20,847 bases of DNA from Frankiaceae bacterium (GCA_030840615.1 JAVEEE010000025.1:1-20847), one strand, 5' to 3'; shown: positions 1-7,862, counted from the stretch's first letter. The notes: generated from the sequence alone by a model not told the origin. Numbers and translations: made by a program.

Positions 1-149
1 CCGAGCAGGTCGAGCGCGATGTTGCCGAGCGCGATGTCCTCTTCCATCGTCGGACCGTTGCTCATCCACTCCGACAGACGGTGCGAGACCACCAGGCAAC
101 CGTCGGCGATCACCTGCACGTCGACACCGTCAGATGTTGCCGACACCAT
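1..149 (-). CDS. paaC: 1,2-phenylacetyl-CoA epoxidase subunit C (PaaC), partial
   Basis: Only the N-terminal ~49 residues lie in the window; the gene continues past the left edge. The reading GCLVVSHRLSEWM followed by EEDIALGNIALDLLG matches the conserved N-terminus of PaaC, the non-catalytic ferritin-fold partner that forms the structural heterodimer with PaaA in the phenylacetyl-CoA epoxidase. PaaC is expected to be cytosolic. I take the ATG at 147-149 as start, which overlaps the 3' end of paaB by about 20 nt. In-frame GTG codons just downstream are alternatives, so the start is less certain than the identity. Gene order paaA-paaB-paaC and tight overlaps support translational coupling of the complex. 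Confidence 0.88.
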   Translation of the reverse strand, partial: MVSATSDGVDVQVIADGCLVVSHRLSEWMSNGPTMEEDIALGNIALDLL

Positions 150-423
150 CGGGGATCTCGTAGAAGGTCGGGTGCCGGTAGATCTTGTCCAGCGCCGGCT
201 CGAACAGCGAGTCCTTGTCGGCCGGGTCGCTCGCGACGATCGCGGTCGACGGCACTACCCAGATCGAGACGCCCTCGCCGCGGCGGGTGTAGACGTCGCG
301 CGCGTTCTCCACCGCCATCTCCGCATCGACGGCGTGCACGCTGCCGACATGCGCGTGGTGCAGACCGTTGCGGCTGCGGATGAAGACCTCCCACAGCGGC
401 CAGCTGACCTGTTGCCCGGTCAT
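130..423 (-). CDS. paaB: 1,2-phenylacetyl-CoA epoxidase subunit B (PaaB)
   Basis: A 97-residue protein beginning MTGQQVSWPLWEVFIRSR, the typical opening of PaaB, with the later conserved stretch LDKIYRHPTFYEIPDG. PaaB is a small accessory subunit of the multicomponent oxygenase that epoxidises the ring of phenylacetyl-CoA; it bridges PaaA/PaaC units and has no metal site of its own. Its length fits the family (about 95 residues). The ATG at 421-423 shares the ATGA overlap with the stop of paaA (420-422), so the start is well fixed. A longer in-frame extension upstream exists but lies wholly inside paaA in another frame and is rejected. Confidence 0.95.
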   Translation of the reverse strand: MTGQQVSWPLWEVFIRSRNGLHHAHVGSVHAVDAEMAVENARDVYTRRGEGVSIWVVPSTAIVASDPADKDSLFEPALDKIYRHPTFYEIPDGVGNI

Positions 424-1472
424 GCCCGAACCCCAGCGTTGGCCCACTGCTGGGCCTCTGGCCCCACCGGTGTGCCACCGCTGCGGGGGTGCTTCGCCGC
501 GTGCGCCTCCGCAGCCTCGCGCACCCATCGACCTTCGTCGTGGGCCCGGCGCCGGTGTGCCATCCGTTGCGCATTGCACGGCCCCTCGCCTCGCAGCACC
601 GCGGCGAACTCCGACCAGTCGGGCTCACCGAACACGTAGTGGCCGGTCGCGTCGTCGTAATGCAGGTCGTCGTCGGGCACCCGTAGGCCGAGGAACTTCG
701 CCTGCGGCACTGTCGCGTCGACGAACTTCTGCCGCAGCTCGTCGTTGGAGAAGCGCTTGATCTTCCAGGCCATCGACTGCTCGGAGTGCGTCGACTCGGA
801 GTCATGCGGTCCGAACATCATCAACGCCGGCCACCACCAGCGGTCGAGCGCGTCCTGGGCCATCGCCGTCTGTTCGGCAGTGCCCCGCGACAAGGTGAGC
901 ATGATCTCGAAGCCCTGCCGCTGGTGGAACGACTCCTCCTTGCAGATGCGCACCATCGCGCGGGCGTAAGGCCCGTAGGAGCACCGGCACAGCGGCACCT
1001 GGTTCATGATCGCGGCGCCGTCGACCAGCCAGCCGATCGCGCCCATGTCGGCCCAGGTGAGCGTCGGGTAGTTGAAGATGCTGCTGTACTTCGCCCGGCC
1101 TTCGAGCAGCTGGTCGACCAGTTCCTCGCGGGTGACGCCGAGCGTCTCCGCCGCGGCGTAGAGATAAAGGCCATGACCGGCCTCGTCCTGCACCTTCGCG
1201 AGCAGCACCGCCTTACGCCGAAGCGACGGCGCCCGCGTGATCCAGTTGCCCTCCGGCTGCATCCCGATGACCTCGCTGTGGGCGTGCTGCGAGATCTGCC
1301 GGATCAACGTGCGCCGGTAGCTGTCCGGCATCCAGTCGTTGGGCTCGATCTTCTCCTCGGCGTCGACCCGCTCGTCAAAGCGGGCGTGCAGGGCCGAGTC
1401 GTGCGCCGTCGCGGCGGGGTCGTCGACCCGGCGCGGCGCGTCGTCGCGCTGGTCAAGACCCTGCGAGTACAT
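420..1472 (-). CDS. paaA: 1,2-phenylacetyl-CoA epoxidase catalytic subunit A (PaaA)
   Basis: A 350-residue catalytic subunit of the bacterial diiron epoxidase that converts phenylacetyl-CoA to ring-1,2-epoxyphenylacetyl-CoA, the committing step of aerobic phenylacetate degradation. The ferritin-like diiron ligands are visible: E67, the E97-A-G-H100 pair and the E180-S-F-H183 pair, spaced as in this family. Conserved WITRAPSLRRK and MFGPHDSES blocks also match. It is longer than the E. coli enzyme because of N- and C-terminal extensions, which I believe are usual in actinobacteria. First gene of a minus-strand paaABC run. A TACATT -10 box lies exactly 6 nt before its ATG, implying a leaderless transcript. 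Identity is firm; the promoter reading is inference. Confidence 0.96.
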   Translation of the reverse strand: MYSQGLDQRDDAPRRVDDPAATAHDSALHARFDERVDAEEKIEPNDWMPDSYRRTLIRQISQHAHSEVIGMQPEGNWITRAPSLRRKAVLLAKVQDEAGHGLYLYAAAETLGVTREELVDQLLEGRAKYSSIFNYPTLTWADMGAIGWLVDGAAIMNQVPLCRCSYGPYARAMVRICKEESFHQRQGFEIMLTLSRGTAEQTAMAQDALDRWWWPALMMFGPHDSESTHSEQSMAWKIKRFSNDELRQKFVDATVPQAKFLGLRVPDDDLHYDDATGHYVFGEPDWSEFAAVLRGEGPCNAQRMAHRRRAHDEGRWVREAAEAHAAKHPRSGGTPVGPEAQQWANAGVRA

Positions 1473-1507
1473 CAGCCGAATGTAACGCCGTAACGCAGAT
1501 CCGGCAA
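1473..1507 (-). promoter_or_regulatory. probable leaderless promoter of paaABC
   Basis: Read on the minus strand, TTGCCG (1507-1502) is followed after 17 nt by TACATT (1484-1479), then 6 nt (1478-1473), then the paaA ATG (1472-1470). This matches a sigma70-type -35/-10 pair at ideal spacing and puts +1 on or next to the A of the start codon, with no room for a ribosome binding site. The -10 overlaps a tandem 8-mer (plus strand TAACGCCG then TAACGCAG, 1483-1498) that could be a repressor site. Confidence 0.55.
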
Positions 1508-1580
1508 TGACCTGTCACATGCGGCTCGCGGCGATAACCGGTTGGGGACCGTCGGTGCCCCGTGGCAACCTCGAAGCACG

Positions 1581-3305
1581 ATGCGTCCCCTCCCGCTGCC
1601 CGACCCGGGCACTCCGGACACGCGCTCGGCCTGGCGGTTCCTCGGCTGGCTCATCCGCAGCCAGCGACGGACGGTCGCGGCCGGCGCGTTCTTCGGCATC
1701 GTCTGGATGCTGGCGCAGGCGGTCGCCCCGCTGATGATCGGCCGTGCCCTGGACCAGGGCGTCGCCGCCCGCGACCTGACGGCGTTGCTGTGGTGGGTTG
1801 GCGCGCTGGCCGCGCTGGGCCTGGTGCAGGCCGGCGCGGGGATCGTTCGACACCGGCTCGCCGTCGTCAACTGGCTGTCCGCTGCCTACGCATGTCAGCA
1901 GCTCGTCGCCCGTGCCGTCGTCCGGCTCGGTGCCGCGTTGCCGAGCCGGCTGGCTCCCGGCGAGGTCGTCAGCATGGTCACCAGCGACTCGCCCCAGGTC
2001 GGCAATGCCCTCGACCTGACCGCGCGGCTGTCCGGCGCCGTGGTCTCGTTCATCGTCGTCGCCCTGCTGCTCGTGCACACCTCGCTGCTACTCGGACTGG
2101 TCGTGCTCGTCGGCGTACCGCTGCTCATGGGCGCTGTCGCACCCATGTTGCGACCGCTGCACCGCAGGCAGACCGCCCAGCGCGCCGCCCGCGGGCGGCT
2201 CACGTCGCTCGGCACCGACACCATCGGTGGCTTGCGGGTGCTGCGCGGGATGGGTGGCGAGCGCGCCTTCCACGACCGTTACGTCGCGCAGTCGCAGCGC
2301 GTCCGCACCGCCGGTGTCGCGACCGGCCGGGTCGTCTCGGTCGTCGATGCACAGCAGGTTCTCCTACCCGGCATCTTCGTCGTGCTGCTGACGTGGCTCG
2401 GAGCGCGCCTCGCCGTACGTGGTGAGATCAGCGTCGGCGAACTCGTCGCGTTCTACGGCTGGGCGGCGTTCCTCGTGCTGCCGTTGCGCACGTTCACCGA
2501 AGCCGCTGACAAGATCACCCGCGCGCATGTCGGCGTGACCCGCATCCTGCGGCTGCTGCGGGCGGCTCCGGCACTCACGTGGGGGTCGCGGACGGACTGG
2601 CCCGTCGCGGCGCCGATCGTCGACGAGCAGTCCGGTCTGGTCGTGCCTGCGACCGGAGTGCTGGTCGTGGCATGCGCGGAGTCCGACGAGGGCGCGCTGA
2701 TCGCCGACAGGATCGGCCGCTATGCCGCCGCTGCCGTGACCGTCGGCGGGATCCCGCTCGCGTCCTTCACCGAGGACACCGTCCGTCGCCACGTGGTGGT
2801 CGTCGACTCGCAGTCGACGGTGTTCGGCGGCCGGCTCCGCGACGAGCTCGATGCGAGCGGCAACCACTCCGACACCGCGGTGCGAGCGGCACTCGAGGTC
2901 GCGGACGCCGTCGAGATCGTCGAAGACCTGCCCGACGGCCTCGACACCGTCATCGGCGAGCAAGGTCGCTCGCTGTCCGGCGGGCAGCGGCAGCGCATCG
3001 TGCTCGCCCGCGCGCTGCTCACCGAGGCCGACGTGCTCGTGCTCGTCGAGCCGACAAGCGCCGTCGACGCGCACACCGAGGCGCGCATCGCCGACCGGCT
3101 GGTCGCCGCCAGGGCCGCTCGCGCGACGGTTGTCGTCTCCGCGAGCCCGTTGCTGCTGCGGGCCGCCGATCGGGCCGCTCTCGTCGTCGACGGAGAGGTC
3201 GTGCTGCAGGGCTCGCGACATGACGTCGCGCATCACCCGGCCTACCGCGCCGCCGTCGACCGGAGCTCCGCATCGGCGGGCTCGGACACGGGGGCGCCAG
3301 CATGA
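1581..3305 (+). CDS. ABC exporter half-transporter with degenerate nucleotide site (subunit 1 of heterodimer)
   Basis: A 574-residue type IV ABC exporter half: membrane domain (hydrophobic segments near residues 33-53, 66-88, 150-190 and 250-310) followed by a nucleotide-binding domain. The NBD keeps a perfect signature LSGGQRQR (residue 465 on) but lacks other ATP-handling motifs. Where the P-loop should be (about residues 359-375) it reads GVLVVACAESDEGA with no GxxGxGK(S/T). The Walker B Asp is V489 (VLVLVEPTSAVD) although E490 remains. The H-loop His is Ser (S522). It overlaps its partner by ATGA (3302-3305). The ATG at 1581 gives a normal N-terminus; an upstream in-frame TTG at 1542 is less likely. 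Substrate unknown; drug, lipid or peptide export are all possible. Confidence 0.9.
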   Translation: MRPLPLPDPGTPDTRSAWRFLGWLIRSQRRTVAAGAFFGIVWMLAQAVAPLMIGRALDQGVAARDLTALLWWVGALAALGLVQAGAGIVRHRLAVVNWLSAAYACQQLVARAVVRLGAALPSRLAPGEVVSMVTSDSPQVGNALDLTARLSGAVVSFIVVALLLVHTSLLLGLVVLVGVPLLMGAVAPMLRPLHRRQTAQRAARGRLTSLGTDTIGGLRVLRGMGGERAFHDRYVAQSQRVRTAGVATGRVVSVVDAQQVLLPGIFVVLLTWLGARLAVRGEISVGELVAFYGWAAFLVLPLRTFTEAADKITRAHVGVTRILRLLRAAPALTWGSRTDWPVAAPIVDEQSGLVVPATGVLVVACAESDEGALIADRIGRYAAAAVTVGGIPLASFTEDTVRRHVVVVDSQSTVFGGRLRDELDASGNHSDTAVRAALEVADAVEIVEDLPDGLDTVIGEQGRSLSGGQRQRIVLARALLTEADVLVLVEPTSAVDAHTEARIADRLVAARAARATVVVSASPLLLRAADRAALVVDGEVVLQGSRHDVAHHPAYRAAVDRSSASAGSDTGAPA

Positions 3306-5044
3306 CCACACTTCCGATCGCATCCCGTGGTCGGCTGCGCAGCGAATGTCTGCGGTTGCTCCGGGACAACCGGCGGGCCATCACGTGGACCGTCCTCCTC
3401 AACGTCGCCGCGGCACTGATCAGCGTCGCCCCACCCCGGCTGCTGGGCGACCTCGTCGCTGCCGTTCAGGCCGGAACGACGACCGGTCACGTCGACACGG
3501 TGGTGCTCGTGCTGGTCGGCATCGTCCTCGCGCAGGCACTGACGACCCGCTATGCGCGGCTGGCCGCCTACACGCTGGCCGAACGCCTGCTCGCCGAGCT
3601 GCGCGAAGGGTTCATCGGCCGGGTGCTCGGCCTGCCCCTCGGCGTGGTCGAGGAGGTGCAGAGCGGCGACCTGCTCAACCGGGCGACCAACGACGTCGAC
3701 ACGTTGACCCGGTCGATGCAGATGGCCGTCCCCGAGGTGCTGATCGGCCTCGTCCGCCTGGTGGTCGTCGCCATCGCTGCCTTCGTCGTCGCGCCGCTGG
3801 TGGCGCTGCCGATGCTCGTCGTCGTGCCGCCGCTCGTCGTGGCGACACGTTGGTACCTCCGGCGGGCGCCCGCCGGCTACCAGCGCGAGATGCGCACCTA
3901 CTCGACGGTCACCGGAACGATTGCCGACACCGCGAGCGGCGCCCGGACCGTCGACGCCCTGCGTCTTCGCGACGCCCGGGTGCGGCGTACCGACGAGGAC
4001 CTCAAGGTCGCCTACGCCGCCGAGCGCTACACCCTGTTCTTGCGCACCGTGTGGTTCCCGGTCGTCGAGGCGACCTACGTCGTCCCGTTGCTCGGTGCGC
4101 TCCTGGTCGGTGGCATCCTTCACATCCACGGCCTGGCGACCTTGGCCGAGGTGACGACGGTCGCGCTCTATGCGCAACAGCTCGTCGACCCCATCGACCT
4201 GCTGATGCGCTGGATGGACGAGCTCCAGCTCGGCGGGGCTGCGTTCTCGCGTTTGCTCGGCCCCGGCGAGGTGCCGGACGACCGGGAGGTCTCGGGCGAC
4301 CGTCCGCGCGACGAGCGCCTCGCGGTCGACGACGTGCACTACGCCTACCGCACCGGCCACGACGTGCTGCACGGCATCACCCTCGGCCTCGCGCCCGGCG
4401 AGCGGGTGGCCGTGGTCGGTCCGAGCGGGGCGGGCAAGTCGACGCTGGGCCGGTTGCTGGCCGGCATCCATCCGCCGCGCGTAGGCCGGGTGACCGTCGG
4501 CGGGGCGGACCTGGTCGGACTTCCGCTGGAGGACCTGCGCCGCGAGGTCGCGCTCGTGACGCAGGAGCACCACGTCTTCCTCGGCACGATTCGCGACAAC
4601 GTCACGCTGGGCCGCGCCGATGCGGACGAGGTCGCGGTCCGCCGTGCGCTGGAGGCCGTCGACGCAATGGTCTGGGTCGACGAGCTGCCCGACGGTCTCG
4701 ACACGGAGGTCGGCGGCGACGGCCACCCCCTGTCGGTCTCACAGGCGCAACAGCTCGCACTCGCGCGCATCGTGCTGGTCGACCCGCACACTCTCGTGCT
4801 CGACGAGGCGACGTCGTTGCTCGACCCGCGCAGTGCGCGACACCTCGAACGATCGCTTGCCGCTGTGGTCGAGGGCCGTACCGTTGTCGCCATCGCGCAC
4901 CGGTTGCACACCGCGCACGACGCGGAGCGCGTTGCCGTCGTAGAGGACGGTCGGGTGACCGAACTCGGCAGTCACGCCGAGCTGCTCGCCGTCGGCGGTT
5001 CCTACGCCGCGCTGTGGTCGGCCTGGACCGACGGCGAGTCCTAG
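3302..5044 (+). CDS. ABC exporter half-transporter with intact Walker motifs (subunit 2 of heterodimer)
   Basis: A 580-residue fused TMD-NBD protein that pairs with the preceding gene. It has a canonical Walker A GPSGAGKST (residues 373-381), Walker B with D501 and catalytic E502 (LVLDEATS) and the H-loop His H533 (IAHR). Its own signature is degenerate, LSVSQ (477-481) instead of LSGGQ. In the heterodimer its Walker motifs would face the intact LSGGQ of subunit 1 and form the one hydrolytic site, while its poor signature faces the ruined P-loop of subunit 1. This is the known logic of asymmetric exporters such as TM287/288, BmrCD and TAP, taken to an extreme. It ends head-on against the Lrp-type gene with no gap. 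Confidence 0.93.
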   Translation: MTTLPIASRGRLRSECLRLLRDNRRAITWTVLLNVAAALISVAPPRLLGDLVAAVQAGTTTGHVDTVVLVLVGIVLAQALTTRYARLAAYTLAERLLAELREGFIGRVLGLPLGVVEEVQSGDLLNRATNDVDTLTRSMQMAVPEVLIGLVRLVVVAIAAFVVAPLVALPMLVVVPPLVVATRWYLRRAPAGYQREMRTYSTVTGTIADTASGARTVDALRLRDARVRRTDEDLKVAYAAERYTLFLRTVWFPVVEATYVVPLLGALLVGGILHIHGLATLAEVTTVALYAQQLVDPIDLLMRWMDELQLGGAAFSRLLGPGEVPDDREVSGDRPRDERLAVDDVHYAYRTGHDVLHGITLGLAPGERVAVVGPSGAGKSTLGRLLAGIHPPRVGRVTVGGADLVGLPLEDLRREVALVTQEHHVFLGTIRDNVTLGRADADEVAVRRALEAVDAMVWVDELPDGLDTEVGGDGHPLSVSQAQQLALARIVLVDPHTLVLDEATSLLDPRSARHLERSLAAVVEGRTVVAIAHRLHTAHDAERVAVVEDGRVTELGSHAELLAVGGSYAALWSAWTDGES

Positions 5045-5527
5045 CTAGTCGACGAGCTCGACCAGCGGTGTCACGCGCGGCGCGATCTCGGTGGCCAGCA
5101 CGATGACCGTCGACGCGCGTACGACGACAGGTGAGGCGACAACCTCGTCGATGACCCGCTGCAGGTCGGCGTTGGAGCGTGCGACGAGTCGGACCATCAG
5201 GTCCGCCTCGCCGGTGATCGTGTAGGCCTCCAGCACTTCGGGGATCGCGCGCAGATGTGCGGCGACCGGCTGGTGCGCGCCCTTGCCGTGCTGCGGCGCC
5301 TGCGCGATCTGCAGCGTCGCGAATGCGGACACCGGGAAGCCGAGAGCGACCGGGTCGACCGCCGGGCCCCAACCCGTGATGACACCGGAGCGCTCGAGCC
5401 GGTCGAGCCGGGCCTGCACCGTGCCGCGGGCGACGCCCAGCCGGCGCGAGGCCTCGAGAACACCGATCTTGGGTTCACGTGCGAAAAGCAGGACAACCTG
5501 CGCGTCCAGATCATCGATGGTGGACAT
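5045..5527 (-). CDS. Lrp/AsnC-family transcriptional regulator
   Basis: A 160-residue regulator with the Lrp/AsnC layout: N-terminal winged helix (MSTIDDLDAQVVLLF, recognition region about residues 24-48 with ASRRLGVARGTVQARLDRLE), then a RAM ligand-binding domain (about residues 68-150, including AYTITGEADLMVRLVARS). Such proteins bind amino acids and control amino acid genes. Divergent placement next to hppD and pat suggests control of tyrosine/phenylalanine breakdown; that target and ligand are inference. I chose the ATG at 5525-5527; a longer reading upstream overlaps hppD and its promoter. A TAGACT -10 (minus strand) 7 nt before the ATG suggests a leaderless mRNA. Its stop abuts the stop of the ABC exporter. 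Confidence 0.92.
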   Translation of the reverse strand: MSTIDDLDAQVVLLFAREPKIGVLEASRRLGVARGTVQARLDRLERSGVITGWGPAVDPVALGFPVSAFATLQIAQAPQHGKGAHQPVAAHLRAIPEVLEAYTITGEADLMVRLVARSNADLQRVIDEVVASPVVVRASTVIVLATEIAPRVTPLVELVD

Positions 5528-5547
5528 GTTGCCTAGTCTAGAGCCAG
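5528..5547. promoter_or_regulatory. overlapping divergent -10 boxes between lrp-type gene and hppD
   Basis: The sequence CTAGTCTAG (5533-5541) contains TAGTCT on the plus strand (5534-5539) and TAGACT on the minus strand (5540-5535). Both fit the actinobacterial TANNNT -10 pattern. The minus one ends 7 nt before the regulator ATG; the plus one ends 8 nt before an in-frame ATG at 5548 of hppD. Both transcripts could therefore be leaderless, and polymerase could not occupy both at once. No good -35 was seen for either side, so activator dependence or chance is possible. Confidence 0.45.
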
Positions 5548-5586
5548 ATGCTTGTACGAGTCGCTCATGACGGGAAGGCTGCAGGC

Positions 5587-6690
5587 ATGACTCACCACGA
5601 CGATGACTTCCCGGTCGATGGCGTCGACTTCGTCCACTTCGCCGTGGGTAACGCCAAGCAGGCGGCGCACTTCTACTCCACGGCATTCGGCATGCGCGTG
5701 ACGGCCTACCGGGGACCGGAGAGCGGCCACCGCGACACCGCCGACTACGTGCTCGAATCCGGCGGCGCGCGATTCCTCGTCAGTGGTGAGGTGCACGCCG
5801 GCACCCGGATCGGCGAGCACGTCCGCGCGCACGGTGACGGTGTCGTCGACGTCGCCCTCCGGGTGCCCGACGCGACCCGCGCATACGAGCTGGCCGTCGA
5901 GCGCGGCGCCACCGGTCTGCAGACCCCGGAGATCGTCGAAGACGAGGGCGGCAAGGTCGTCCTCAGCGCGATCCGTACCTACGGCGAGACCCGGCACACG
6001 TTCGTCGAGCGCAAGGACTACAGCGGTGTCTTCCTGCCGGGATACGACCGTCGCGAGCCGATGGTCGAGGCGCCGCCGAAGCGGTTCTTCCAGGCGATCG
6101 ACCATGTCGTGGGCAACGTCGAGCTCGGCCACATGGACGAGTGGGTCGCCTTCTACAACCGCGTCATGGGCTTCACCAACATGAAGGAGTTCGTCGGCGA
6201 CGACATCGCGACCGAATACTCCGCACTGATGTCGAAGGTGGTCGCCGACGGCAGCCGCAAGGTGAAGTTTCCGCTCAACGAACCGGCGGTGGGCAAGAAG
6301 AAGAGTCAGATCGACGAATACCTCGAGTTCTACGGCGGGCCCGGCGTACAGCACATCGCCCTCGCCACCAACGACATCGTGCGCACGGTGCGCTCGATGC
6401 GCGCCGCCGGCGTCGACTTCCTCGAGACGCCGACCACCTACTACGACCAGCTCGGCACCTGGGTGGGCGAGACCCGCGTGCCACTCGACGAGCTGCGCGA
6501 GCTGAAGATCCTCGCCGACCGCGACGAGGACGGGTATCTCCTGCAGATCTTCACCAGACCGGTGCAGGACCGGCCGACGGTGTTCTTCGAGCTGATCGAG
6601 CGCCACGGCTCGATGGGCTTCGGCAAGGGCAACTTCAAGGCCCTGTTCGAGGCCATCGAGCGCGAGCAGGACAGGCGCGGGAACCTGTAG
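5587..6690 (+). CDS. hppD: 4-hydroxyphenylpyruvate dioxygenase (HppD)
   Basis: A 367-residue non-haem Fe(II) dioxygenase that converts 4-hydroxyphenylpyruvate to homogentisate, the second step of tyrosine catabolism. Two vicinal-oxygen-chelate domains are visible: N-terminal VDFVHFAVGNAKQAAHFY and catalytic C-terminal. The iron triad is complete: H173 (QAIDHVVGNVE), H256 (GVQHIALATNDI) and E335 (FFELIER). The C-terminal GMGFGKGNFKALF-like tail (GSMGFGKGNFKALFEAIE) is diagnostic. I place the start at ATG 5587, with GGGAAGG at 5572-5578 as ribosome binding site. An in-frame ATG at 5548 would add 13 residues and would be used if the transcript is leaderless. pat follows after 2 bp, forming an operon. 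Identity is firm; the start is open. Confidence 0.96.
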   Translation: MTHHDDDFPVDGVDFVHFAVGNAKQAAHFYSTAFGMRVTAYRGPESGHRDTADYVLESGGARFLVSGEVHAGTRIGEHVRAHGDGVVDVALRVPDATRAYELAVERGATGLQTPEIVEDEGGKVVLSAIRTYGETRHTFVERKDYSGVFLPGYDRREPMVEAPPKRFFQAIDHVVGNVELGHMDEWVAFYNRVMGFTNMKEFVGDDIATEYSALMSKVVADGSRKVKFPLNEPAVGKKKSQIDEYLEFYGGPGVQHIALATNDIVRTVRSMRAAGVDFLETPTTYYDQLGTWVGETRVPLDELRELKILADRDEDGYLLQIFTRPVQDRPTVFFELIERHGSMGFGKGNFKALFEAIEREQDRRGNL

Positions 6691-6692
6691 GC

Positions 6693-7751
6693 ATGACAGT
6701 TCGTCTACGGCCATCGATGGTGGCGCTGCCTGCATACGTGCCGGGCCGCAAAGTGCCGGGTGCGGTGGTGCTCGCGAGCAACGAGTCGCCGTTCGGCTTG
6801 CTGCCCAGCGTCGCCGGCGTGCTCGCGTCGCACCTGGCCGGCGTGAGCCGCTATCCCGACATGGGTGCGACCCGGCTGGTCGAGGCGATCGCCGCCCATC
6901 ACGGCGTCGAGCCCGCGCGCGTCGCGGTCGGAGCCGGGAGTGTGGAGGTCTGCGGCCAGCTCGCCGCCGCTGCTGTCGAGACGGGTGACGAGGTCGTGTT
7001 CGGCTGGCGGGCGTTCGAGGCCTACCCGATCATCACCGCCGTCGCAGGCGGCCACGCCGTCAAGGTGCCGCTCACCGGGACACACGTCCATGACGTCGAC
7101 GCCATGGCTGCGGCGGTCAACGACCGCACCCGGCTGGTGTTCCTCTGCAACCCCAACAACCCGACCGGGACGGCGGTGGGCGTCGACGACTTGCGCCGGC
7201 TCGTCGACAACATGCCCGAGCACGTGCTGGTGGTCATCGACGAGGCCTATCGCGAGTATGTCGACGCGTCTGTCGTGCCCGACGCCATGGAGCTGTTCGC
7301 CGACCGGCCCAACGTCGCGGTGACGCGGACGTTCTCGAAGGCCTATGCGCTGGCCGGCCTGCGCGTCGGCTACTGCGTCGCATCGCCCGACGTCGCGGCC
7401 GCCGTCCGCAAGTGCCAGGTGCCCTTCAGCGTCAGCGGTCTCGCGCAAGAGGCTGCGATCGCAGCCCTCGGCGACGCCGAGGAGGTGGCCCGGCGCGCGA
7501 AGCTGACCGTCGGCGAGCGGGAGCGGGTCCGGAGCGCATTGACCGACTCAGGCTTCGATGTGCCACCGTCGCAGGCCAATTTCGTGTGGCTGCTCCTGGG
7601 GGAACAGGCGGCCGACTTCGCCGCCGACTGCCTGGCTGCCGGGGTCGTCGTACGCCCCTTCGCCGGTGAGGGCGTGCGGGTCACGATCGGGCTGCCCGAG
7701 GAGAACGACCGCTTCCTCGCCGCGGCTTCGACCTGGGCCGCCGTTCACTAG
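6693..7751 (+). CDS. pat: aromatic amino acid aminotransferase, Pat/HisC2 type
   Basis: A 352-residue fold-type I PLP aminotransferase of the histidinol-phosphate aminotransferase family. PLP-binding lysine is K216 in TFSKAYALAGLRVGY; the FLCNPNNPTGT block and DEAYREYV are also present. The N-terminus (LPAYVPGRKVPGAVVLASNESPFG) and the PPSQANFVWL block resemble mycobacterial Pat rather than housekeeping HisC, and no other his genes are nearby. It starts 2 bp after the hppD stop. The likely job is to transaminate tyrosine (and phenylalanine) with alpha-ketoglutarate, making the 4-hydroxyphenylpyruvate that HppD consumes. It could also work in the synthetic direction, and specificity cannot be proved from sequence alone. 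Confidence 0.9.
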   Translation: MTVRLRPSMVALPAYVPGRKVPGAVVLASNESPFGLLPSVAGVLASHLAGVSRYPDMGATRLVEAIAAHHGVEPARVAVGAGSVEVCGQLAAAAVETGDEVVFGWRAFEAYPIITAVAGGHAVKVPLTGTHVHDVDAMAAAVNDRTRLVFLCNPNNPTGTAVGVDDLRRLVDNMPEHVLVVIDEAYREYVDASVVPDAMELFADRPNVAVTRTFSKAYALAGLRVGYCVASPDVAAAVRKCQVPFSVSGLAQEAAIAALGDAEEVARRAKLTVGERERVRSALTDSGFDVPPSQANFVWLLLGEQAADFAADCLAAGVVVRPFAGEGVRVTIGLPEENDRFLAAASTWAAVH

Positions 7752-7793
7752 AGGCTCGCCCTCCGCCGCCTGACGCCGGCCGCCCCTCCGACC

Positions 7794-7822
7794 TTGCAAA
7801 CCACAGTGATATGGTCTACATT
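7794..7822 (+). promoter_or_regulatory. probable promoter of the cysPTWA sulfate importer
   Basis: TTGCAA (7794-7799), a 17-nt spacer, then TACATT (7817-7822) make a good -35/-10 pair inside a short A+T-rich island, which stands out in this GC-rich DNA. The predicted +1 is near 7829, giving a ~33-nt leader that carries GGAGGG (7846-7851) 11 nt before the cysP ATG. No leader ORF rich in cysteine codons is present. Confidence 0.55.
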
Positions 7823-7862
7823 ACTAACTCAAGCGTCTCGACTACGGAGGGTGAAGCGCATC

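Noticed and set aside
1542..1580. TTG 1542 as start of the first ABC subunit
   Set aside because: ATG 1581 gives the expected N-terminal length and GAAG lies just upstream; the TTG extension has no SD and adds nothing family-like.
3242..4726. 494-residue minus-strand open frame
   Set aside because: Antisense shadow of the second ABC subunit; low-complexity Asp/Gln/His-rich composition typical of GC-rich antisense frames.
2851..5106. 751-residue plus-strand open frame across both ABC genes
   Set aside because: Arg/Ser/Pro-rich shadow in another frame of two well-supported ABC transporter genes.
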